Shown here in pieces: positions 11,447-18,431 of a stretch of 21,215 nt of DNA (position 1 is its first letter; each line of letters starts with the position of its first letter). The notes beneath the pieces are model-generated. The model did not search any database. It worked only from the letters and a program-made list of their open reading frames with translations, and was not told the DNA's origin. The position numbers and the translations under genes were made by a program. The DNA is from a virus, in IMG/VR virus record IMGVR_UViG_3300043446_003592, positions 1 through 21,215 of that record. One strand, 5' to 3'.

Positions 11447-11751
11447 AAGTTCAAGTTTGTGATAATATAATTCCAAATAATTTCATCAGATGTTCCCCAT
11501 TGTTGAACAATGTTTGAAGGAATTTCAATTGTTCCGGTAAAATAAAGCACTGCAACTTCCGGCAATGAATGTTCATTTCCTAATTCATCAATTTGTATTC
11601 CCGGGCTTTCCATTCCCAAAAGTTGATAATTTACTTTGCCACTTCCATCATCAAAATGGTAATCAAAGAAATTTGTCAATGCAAGAATTGTTGCATTTTT
11701 CTCACCATCTTGAGTAAATATTGGTTTTGGTTGAATTTGTCGTGTATTCAT
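11443..11751 (-). CDS. Hypothetical late protein after the fibre genes
   Basis: A 102-residue soluble protein with a repeated strand pattern (VNYQLLGMESPGI, PEVAVLYFTGTIEIP) and a helical end (VQQWGTSDEIIWNYIITNLNL). No known domain identified. It lies 1 nt after the fibre gene stop and is coupled by ATGA to the membrane proteins downstream, so it is either a small structural or fibre-assembly protein or the start of the lysis block. The amino-acid composition is that of an ordinary folded protein. Confidence 0.55.
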   Translation of the reverse strand: MNTRQIQPKPIFTQDGEKNATILALTNFFDYHFDDGSGKVNYQLLGMESPGIQIDELGNEHSLPEVAVLYFTGTIEIPSNIVQQWGTSDEIIWNYIITNLNL

Positions 11752-11752
11752 A

Positions 11753-13792
11753 TTAATAAAGATAAAGTGCCACTGAAGTATTTACATTGGCCGTTGTTGA
11801 CATAGTAATCGAACTTGGAAAAGATGTTTGTGAATTTAAAACAGCCGTTAATTTATTTGAATTTGTAAAATCCACTGTTGTCAAACCAGCATTCGCAAAG
11901 TTTTGACTTCCTATTGTTGGCGATGTTGGAACCGTAGCAAAACCACTTAATAAAGCAACGTAATAAATTCCAGGCGCAGCTGAATATGTTGAACTAAATG
12001 CTTTACTTGTCCAAATGTTGCTTAATCCCGTTTTGAAAATTGTTGAATCATTTGTTGAACTTGCAACAAGTGTTAATGTTCCGCCACTAACTGAATAAAG
12101 ACCAACACCATTATAATTGGCTTGGTTGTATGCTCCAACGATATTTTGGTACCATTTAACACCAGTGATGGTTGTGGTTTGATTTATATAATATGCAATC
12201 AATCTAATTTGACCATTGACTAAAGTTGTCGATCCGTTTGCCGTAGTAGGAACGGGAAGCGATAAATTAAGCCCTTTTATTGTTGAACCAAATGCTTGGT
12301 AGGCTTGTGTTAAATTCCAATCATAAGCTGTTGATGCAAGTTTACCATTTATACCCGAATAAACATTTGTTCGCATCGTGTCAGACCTATATTTTGTAAA
12401 ATATGTTGAACTGTCCGATGTGTTTAATTTACCATTTAATGTTGAATAAATATTGGTTCTTGCCGTGTCGGTTCTGTATTTAGTCTGATATGTTGCTGAA
12501 TCCGATTTATCAAGTTTTGTGTTTACCAATATAGTTTTAGCATAATTTGACAACATTGAAGCCGTATCAGATGGTTTAATATAACGGCTTCCAATTGCTG
12601 TCGTTGGGCTTACGTCATGCCATAAAGAATCCACCCGGCTAAACTGAAGTAAAGTTGAATCATTTGGAACAGCCGAAATTTTAATATCCGATAATTCATC
12701 CAATTGCCAACCATTTTGAATGTTTATTTGAATAGAACCAAATATTGGATGAGCTCGTGTAATTGACCCAAGTTTAACAATATGATTAGGTGCCAATGGC
12801 TTTGTGGTAGTAAATCCACCGGCAACAGTTGGACTTAAATAAACCAAATCCCCATCATTGTAGGTAGATGTTGGAAGGGATAAATTTCCAATATTTCCCA
12901 TTTGAATAGCTGTTCCTGAATTACTTGTGGCAATATCCGTTTCCACCAAAGCAAATGTTTTGTAACTGTTTTCCTCAACATCAGCTTTTGCCAGTGCTAT
13001 GGTTGGCAAATTGCTTGAATGACGGCCGTTAATATAAACAACACTTCCCTTGGTGATTGTACTTCCACTATTATTATAAACTTGTGTTGAAAGTCGTGTG
13101 GCTGAAGTTTCTGTTGAAGTAGTGCGAATAACAATGTCATTTGTCGTTCCGTCTTTTATAACCCTAATGGTTGAATCATTTAATCCGGTTACAGAGGAAA
13201 CCCATTTGTTTGCCGTGTCAGTTATATTTAATTTTAATCCTATAGAATTATAAATGTTGGTTCTTGCAGTATCGGAACGATATTTCGTTTGATAAATTGC
13301 GCTGTCTGACAAATTTAGCTTTGTATTTATGGCAGCATAAATGTTTAATCGAGATGTGTCACTTCGGTATAAACTATAATAAATTGAACTGTCTGATTTT
13401 CCCAACTTTGAATCGATACGGTTACTTAAAGAAGTCGTGTCCGTTGAACTAATTACAAAACTATTAAACCACTCACCATTTTTTTTAAAATAAACCCAAT
13501 TTTCAATTTTTTTAATACTGTCAATTTTATCATTTATTCGGTCACTTAAACTGGTACTATCAAATGAAGCACCTTCTAATTTTCTCCATTTTTTGTAATA
13601 AATGTAAAAAGTGGAATCAATCAAAATGACATATCCATCCGCTTTTTGTGGTGCAATAGTATCTGCAAATTTTGGAATGCTTAAAATTGAATCAGCTTTT
13701 AAACCACGATATTTATAATTGGAAGCCATCGGGACCCATGACTGACCATAAGCCACACCAATTAATAAAAAAAATGTAATTAAATATTTCAT
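11753..13792 (-). CDS. Tail-fibre-like protein with signal peptide and repeats
   Basis: The 679-residue protein starts with a Sec signal (MKYLITFFLLIGVAYG, cleavage before Q17). Residues 20-45 (PMASNYKYRGLKADS, IPKFADT) form a module shared with the next fibre protein upstream. Four full 29-residue repeats, in two tandem pairs (129-157, 158-186; 426-454, 455-483), follow KL..SDS..Y.TKYRSDT.RTNIY. Between the pairs, residues 235-365 (ITKGSVVYING, GDLVYLSPTVAGGFTTTK, IQINIQNGWQLDELSDI) form a beta domain common in Bacteroidetes phage fibres. The last 180 or so residues look like a jelly-roll tip and may bind the receptor. A secreted signal on a virion protein is odd. It lies 3 nt after the upstream fibre gene. 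Confidence 0.75.
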   Translation of the reverse strand: MKYLITFFLLIGVAYGQSWVPMASNYKYRGLKADSILSIPKFADTIAPQKADGYVILIDSTFYIYYKKWRKLEGASFDSTSLSDRINDKIDSIKKIENWVYFKKNGEWFNSFVISSTDTTSLSNRIDSKLGKSDSSIYYSLYRSDTSRLNIYAAINTKLNLSDSAIYQTKYRSDTARTNIYNSIGLKLNITDTANKWVSSVTGLNDSTIRVIKDGTTNDIVIRTTSTETSATRLSTQVYNNSGSTITKGSVVYINGRHSSNLPTIALAKADVEENSYKTFALVETDIATSNSGTAIQMGNIGNLSLPTSTYNDGDLVYLSPTVAGGFTTTKPLAPNHIVKLGSITRAHPIFGSIQINIQNGWQLDELSDIKISAVPNDSTLLQFSRVDSLWHDVSPTTAIGSRYIKPSDTASMLSNYAKTILVNTKLDKSDSATYQTKYRTDTARTNIYSTLNGKLNTSDSSTYFTKYRSDTMRTNVYSGINGKLASTAYDWNLTQAYQAFGSTIKGLNLSLPVPTTANGSTTLVNGQIRLIAYYINQTTTITGVKWYQNIVGAYNQANYNGVGLYSVSGGTLTLVASSTNDSTIFKTGLSNIWTSKAFSSTYSAAPGIYYVALLSGFATVPTSPTIGSQNFANAGLTTVDFTNSNKLTAVLNSQTSFPSSITMSTTANVNTSVALYLY

Positions 13793-13795
13793 ATT

Positions 13796-15439
13796 TTATA
13801 AAATATATCCAACCCAATCTTGGCCATTTGAAAACATTACAATCATTTTTTTAGAATATAAAACATCTAAAGTTGTTGATGCATCACCACGATCAATTGG
13901 ACCACCTCCAGAAATATCAATATTATTAGAAGCATCAAAATTTGTTAAAACAATCATTTGACCTGGTAAATCAGTAGCCAGTGGAAGGTGAATTTTATAA
14001 TTTCCAACATTATCGGTAAATGTATAAACCCCCGCATTGGTAATGTAATAATCAGAACCTAAAGCATCTAAATCAGTTTTAGTAGAATAATTTGCTAATA
14101 AATGACCATTTGATTTAGGAAATTTATATGTCACATTTTGGTTTAATTCATCCGTGTTTATTTTAGCATGTGCATCATTGCTATTCTTTTGAAAAACAAT
14201 TTGGTCATCCTGATCCGCTTTTCCTTCATGCCCTAAAATCACAACATTGTCAAATGTATTTACATTAGAATCTAATCTATTACCAATTATAATGGCATTG
14301 CTACCAGTATTTGAATAATTATTATTGTTTCCAATTTCAATGACATTATCAGCTGAATTTGCCCTTGCAGCATTTTTACCAATTCCAATTACATTTTGAC
14401 CTGAATTGCTGTTTGCTGCATTACTACCAATTCCAATTTGAAAGGATTTTGTATTGTTATATCCTGAATTATTACCAACAAATACATTATCTGAACCATC
14501 ATTACCTTTTCCAGCTGAATTACCAACAAAAACACAATTTTGAATTTGTGTTGCTGTACTCATATTTTTTCCAGCTTCTTTTCCTATTGCTACTAAATCA
14601 ATCGTATTAGCTGGTGAATTACTACCCGAACTGTCACCTATGCAAATATTATTTACATCCGTTAATGTATTACCAGCCCCACTTCCTTGGAAATTATTTC
14701 CATCAACCAAATCGTGATTGTAGTCCAAAACGTCTTGTAAACTAACCCCCGAAAGTGAACCAATGGCTTGTTTAAATATCCTTCCATTTGTCCCGATTGA
14801 AAGAATTGTGTCTTTTGTAGGCAAAGCAACTGGAAGCTTTGTAATAAATAAACTATCACTTTTTATTTTAGCCCTTGATCCTCTTAAAATAATCGAATCA
14901 GTTGAATTTAAATCGGTTACTAATGAATTTAAATTAATGTAATCAGCATTTGTTGTAAATGTATTAACATTTAAAAACTGAATAGTAAAACCATCCATGT
15001 CGGCATTTACACTTGAAGTTGCTATTCCGTCAATTCTATTAGGTGAATCAGTTCCACCACCACCAACGGAATCCTTGAAAGCAAATAACCACGTTCCGTT
15101 TTTCTTCATAAACACCGAATCAGAACGTCTTTTAATTGAATCTAAAAATTGAACAGCCGGATTCGCACCGTTACCAACATTGACATTATGTAGCCAAGCA
15201 TTTGCCGTTGAATTACGCATCCAAAAATCATTTTGTGTTCTTATTAAAGAACCTGGAATTGTGGCACACCTTTGGCCATTGGCTGTTGAAGTATCTACAA
15301 ATGAAGGGATTAAAAACAAGCTATCAACCCTTATTCCCTTAAACTTGTAATTTAAATTCATTGGGGTATAGGCTGGTTCTTGGGCAAAGCTTGTTAATGT
15401 TATATGCAACATTAACAGAATTAAAATTCTTTTCATCAT
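13796..15439 (-). CDS. Fibre-like protein with YadA-type head repeats and signal peptide
   Basis: The 547-residue protein has a Sec signal (MKRILILLMLHITLTSFAQ) and the N-terminal module shared with its neighbour (PMNLNYKFKGIRVDS, IPSFVDT). Residues 80-235 are beta-rich. Residues 263-405 are a run of repeats of the type N.V.IG.NA...NS, for example NVIGIGKNAARANSADN, as in the left-handed beta-roll heads of trimeric autotransporters such as YadA. The C-terminal 130 residues (NYKIHLPLATDLPGQMIVLT, DWVGYIL) resemble fibre ends. It is probably trimeric and involved in host binding. The ATG at 15439 overlaps the preceding stop; a second ATG follows at once. No C-terminal beta-barrel anchor is present, which argues against a true autotransporter. 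Confidence 0.7.
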   Translation of the reverse strand: MMKRILILLMLHITLTSFAQEPAYTPMNLNYKFKGIRVDSLFLIPSFVDTSTANGQRCATIPGSLIRTQNDFWMRNSTANAWLHNVNVGNGANPAVQFLDSIKRRSDSVFMKKNGTWLFAFKDSVGGGGTDSPNRIDGIATSSVNADMDGFTIQFLNVNTFTTNADYINLNSLVTDLNSTDSIILRGSRAKIKSDSLFITKLPVALPTKDTILSIGTNGRIFKQAIGSLSGVSLQDVLDYNHDLVDGNNFQGSGAGNTLTDVNNICIGDSSGSNSPANTIDLVAIGKEAGKNMSTATQIQNCVFVGNSAGKGNDGSDNVFVGNNSGYNNTKSFQIGIGSNAANSNSGQNVIGIGKNAARANSADNVIEIGNNNNYSNTGSNAIIIGNRLDSNVNTFDNVVILGHEGKADQDDQIVFQKNSNDAHAKINTDELNQNVTYKFPKSNGHLLANYSTKTDLDALGSDYYITNAGVYTFTDNVGNYKIHLPLATDLPGQMIVLTNFDASNNIDISGGGPIDRGDASTTLDVLYSKKMIVMFSNGQDWVGYIL

Positions 15440-16116
15440 ATATCTTGAAATAAAATGTAAACTTGTGTTCCGGCATCCAAAGGAATCGGAAGTTCAATCG
15501 TTCCTGATCCAGAACTAAATTTGGCTTCTTGGTCAACCGGTGTTCCCGATGTGATTATTTTGGACCGTCCAATTCCATCCACAACCACATCCAAAATTTC
15601 TTTTCCGATTAATTGGGCATTGGAAAAACTTGTTTCTCCTGAAACCCCTTCATATTCAAATCTTTTCACTTTTGCATTTGGATTTACTGGTGTAGGAACA
15701 AAAACACCCGTAAGTGGCCCCGTTCCCTTTAATTCCATGTTAAATGTGGCCATCCCTTGAAATTCACCCGTGTCGGAAACCGAAGTAATAATGGCCAAAC
15801 CTTCATCGGTGTAAACATTTCCGTCTTCGTCTGTTCTTTGGTATCTCAATAAAACTTTAACAAATCCGTATTGAAATGACCGAATATCCGGCAAACTCAA
15901 AGTATTTACTCCTTCCAAATAAATTAATCCTTCCAATGATGCGGTCCAATTCAATGCGACATATTCATAAGTCCGCCACGATCCTGAACCAGTGATTGAA
16001 GTTTCAATTGAATCAGCTGAAGTCGTTAAAGTGCAGCTTCTGCCACATGTCAAAAGCTTCCAAAGTCCACCATCAAAAATGTACAAAAGAACATTTTCAC
16101 CTTTAACTAAACTCAT
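15436..16116 (-). CDS. Tail-tube-like protein with C-terminal Ig-like domain
   Basis: The 226-residue protein has an N-terminal domain with features of phage tail tube proteins: short strands, then LTTSADSIETSITGSGSWR and a YVALNWTASLEGLI segment, which is the typical SADTI...W...EG pattern. The last 85 residues (FEYEGVSGETSFSNAQLIG, KEILDVVVDGIGRSKIITSG) form a separate beta domain of a kind appended to many Bacteroidetes phage structural proteins. It should polymerise as hexamers in the tail tube, or be a tube-like baseplate component. It is transcribed after the tape measure and large tail protein, while tube genes usually precede the tape measure, so a baseplate role is a real alternative. 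ATGA overlaps both sides. Confidence 0.6.
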   Translation of the reverse strand: MSLVKGENVLLYIFDGGLWKLLTCGRSCTLTTSADSIETSITGSGSWRTYEYVALNWTASLEGLIYLEGVNTLSLPDIRSFQYGFVKVLLRYQRTDEDGNVYTDEGLAIITSVSDTGEFQGMATFNMELKGTGPLTGVFVPTPVNPNAKVKRFEYEGVSGETSFSNAQLIGKEILDVVVDGIGRSKIITSGTPVDQEAKFSSGSGTIELPIPLDAGTQVYILFQDI

Positions 16117-18431
16117 TTTGAATTATAATTTATAACTGATTGAACGTCATCGTCAAGCACCCCATAATTCGTTACTTCCGCAATGTCATACAGTTCATAA
16201 AGTGTAAAATTAGCATCATTTTCTTTAAAATTCAGTTCTAATTTTCCGAAAACAAACCATTTATCAAGTATAAATTGTAATGAAATTAATGTGTGAGCAT
16301 AAAGAAAACTACCACCTTGAACAATTGGAAATGTTTTTCCCTCAAATTTTAATCTTGTAACCTTATTTTGAATAACATCTTGTCTTGTCATTATCTGACC
16401 AAGTGTTGATTCAAAATTAAAAAGTTCCCAACGTGTCATTCCAATATATCCACTTTGGCCGTTATAGTATTTCAAAATGCCTTTAACATCAAGTTTATTT
16501 GATGAATCAATCAAAATCGTTTCTTCTTTGCTATTCTTTATTTGGTCCCATTGGTAAGAATTAAATAATTTTTTAGCCATTAAAGTTGACCCACTTAAAA
16601 AAGGTTTAATTGTTACCTTGATGTCTTTAAATCTAAATTCTGTTACACCATCCGGAGTTGGAAAAAAATCCATTAAATTGAATAAATAAAATGTCAAATA
16701 ACCATCTTTTGGAGCTTTTGCTTTTACAGAAAATTGTACCCATCTTTCCCAAAATTCACCACTTGCGTTGGTAGTTTTATAAAACCATGAAGCCAAAGTT
16801 CCTGGGGTATAATCCCATGAAAACTGATCATCTTCTTCATTTTTTAACCAACCTACATTTCCCTGGTAATCAGTATGTTTTATACCCACATAACCTTCAA
16901 GTTTTGGGTGATAAGATGTTTCATTTCCACCTTGCCAACCATAAACATTGAATTGGAATTCATAAGTAAATTCATCACCTTCGTTTATTTTAACTGGCAA
17001 TGATTGAACACATTCATAAGATCCGCTATTAGTACCTGGCAATCTATTGATATAAATATATCTTTCAACTTCATTTCCATAAATATCTGAACGTGAAACA
17101 ATTGCCGTTTCAACTGTTGGCGCAGCCGGATTTAATGACCAATCAGCCAAATTGTATTTTCTTACAATTTCGGTTCCACTAGTTGTTTTTTGGTACATAG
17201 CCCCCAACTTTTGAAGATTGTTATTTTTAGGGCAATTTTCAAATGTGGAAATTTCAAAGATTTGTTGACTAAATTTCAAAGGCCTTTCAAGTGTTCGGTT
17301 TAATCCCGTTTCAATATCCGTTCCGTCACCGATTGTTCTTGTAGCTATTAATTGATTTGAAAATGCAAAATTGTAATTAGGATAACTGAATGTCTGACCA
17401 AATAAGCTGTTTCCGCTATCTTTTAAATCAAACCATCTTATTAATCTAAAAAGACCAGCCGATTGCATTATAGTAAAACGGAACGTTTTCATTATTGATT
17501 CCAAAACCTCATAACAAGAAAGCCAATTTTCGTTTCTTCTAAATGTGTCAATATCAACAAAAACATTTGAAAACAAATCATTTGAAGCAATGTGTGGGCT
17601 TGTCAAATTGTACCCAATAGAAAAGTTTAAATTTGTTCCCGTCATTGCCACACAAATCTTTATAACATCTTTTAATGAAATGACATTATTTGTGTCGTAT
17701 GGGGTGAAATAATAAAGAAAAGCTTGTCTTCCGGTAACTGAATAAGTGTTAATTGGTTCAGCCAATTGTAAAATTCTATTTACAAATGGCAATACTGGAT
17801 TGTGTGGTGGGTCTTTTTTACGGGTTATTCTATAAACACCGTTTATCAATCTTGCATTTTCAATTATTAGTGTATCATTTACAGCTGGATTTCCGGCAAG
17901 TGATGTCACATCCAAATAAGCATAAAAAACCGCACTTTCTGCAAAACTATTTAACCTACTCGTTACGGGTGTTATATTAAGGCCACCCAAAGAAGGAACA
18001 GATTGACAAGCTAAATTAAAAGGAATTTCCCGAAGTGTAGCCAAACCATCGGTAAATATTAATCTAAATTCATGGGTAAAATCAACTTGAATTTCAGTTA
18101 TTTCTTTTTGAAGTAAAAATCCAACAAATAATGTTACCCCGTTACATTCCAATTTTGCTTTAAATTCATCCTCATTTTTAGAATAAAAAGTTGAACTTGG
18201 CATTGTTCCGTTTAAGTTCAAAAGGTTTACTTCAAGTTCACAACCCTTTATTGCTGGGAATGCATTGTCATCTAAATATCTTATAACACACGGGTCTTTG
18301 GCAAAATTCAATCCCGATGGAATTAATGGGGTTTTTGAGTAAATGGTTAATTTGTAAGTTTCCGAACTTCCATTTCTTGTGAGTGAATCAAATTCACCAA
18401 CATAAGCTTCAAAATAATCGTTCCAATACAT
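16113..18431 (-). CDS. Large tail/baseplate protein
   Basis: A 772-residue, beta-rich protein directly downstream of the tape measure, where distal tail or tail-associated proteins are found. The N-terminal third includes CELEVNLLNLNGTMPSS, LFVGFLLQKEITEIQVDFTH and EFRLIFTDGLATLREIPF, which read like the hub domain seen in large tail proteins of Bacteroidetes phages. Middle segments (about 500-620) look like carbohydrate-binding-type beta sandwiches. No peptidase, lysozyme or lyase motif is visible. It likely forms the baseplate hub or links it to the fibres. The ATG shares a base with the tape-measure stop (TAATG), and the stop overlaps the next start. The tail assignment is good, exact position uncertain. 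Confidence 0.65.
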   Translation of the reverse strand: MYWNDYFEAYVGEFDSLTRNGSSETYKLTIYSKTPLIPSGLNFAKDPCVIRYLDDNAFPAIKGCELEVNLLNLNGTMPSSTFYSKNEDEFKAKLECNGVTLFVGFLLQKEITEIQVDFTHEFRLIFTDGLATLREIPFNLACQSVPSLGGLNITPVTSRLNSFAESAVFYAYLDVTSLAGNPAVNDTLIIENARLINGVYRITRKKDPPHNPVLPFVNRILQLAEPINTYSVTGRQAFLYYFTPYDTNNVISLKDVIKICVAMTGTNLNFSIGYNLTSPHIASNDLFSNVFVDIDTFRRNENWLSCYEVLESIMKTFRFTIMQSAGLFRLIRWFDLKDSGNSLFGQTFSYPNYNFAFSNQLIATRTIGDGTDIETGLNRTLERPLKFSQQIFEISTFENCPKNNNLQKLGAMYQKTTSGTEIVRKYNLADWSLNPAAPTVETAIVSRSDIYGNEVERYIYINRLPGTNSGSYECVQSLPVKINEGDEFTYEFQFNVYGWQGGNETSYHPKLEGYVGIKHTDYQGNVGWLKNEEDDQFSWDYTPGTLASWFYKTTNASGEFWERWVQFSVKAKAPKDGYLTFYLFNLMDFFPTPDGVTEFRFKDIKVTIKPFLSGSTLMAKKLFNSYQWDQIKNSKEETILIDSSNKLDVKGILKYYNGQSGYIGMTRWELFNFESTLGQIMTRQDVIQNKVTRLKFEGKTFPIVQGGSFLYAHTLISLQFILDKWFVFGKLELNFKENDANFTLYELYDIAEVTNYGVLDDDVQSVINYNSK

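Noticed and set aside
12330-13410. Regularly spaced repeats considered as a CRISPR-like array
   Set aside because: The repeats are in-frame, imperfect and translate to conserved 29-residue protein units without unique spacers.
14359-14610. An 83-codon plus-strand frame rich in Tyr, Gln and Leu
   Set aside because: It mirrors the repeated Asn/Gly/Ile codons of the YadA-like repeats on the minus strand.
11753-15439. Possibility that the two signal-peptide proteins are host surface adhesins beyond a prophage end
   Set aside because: They are coupled to tail genes upstream and to lysis genes downstream, and the first contains a beta module common in phage fibres.
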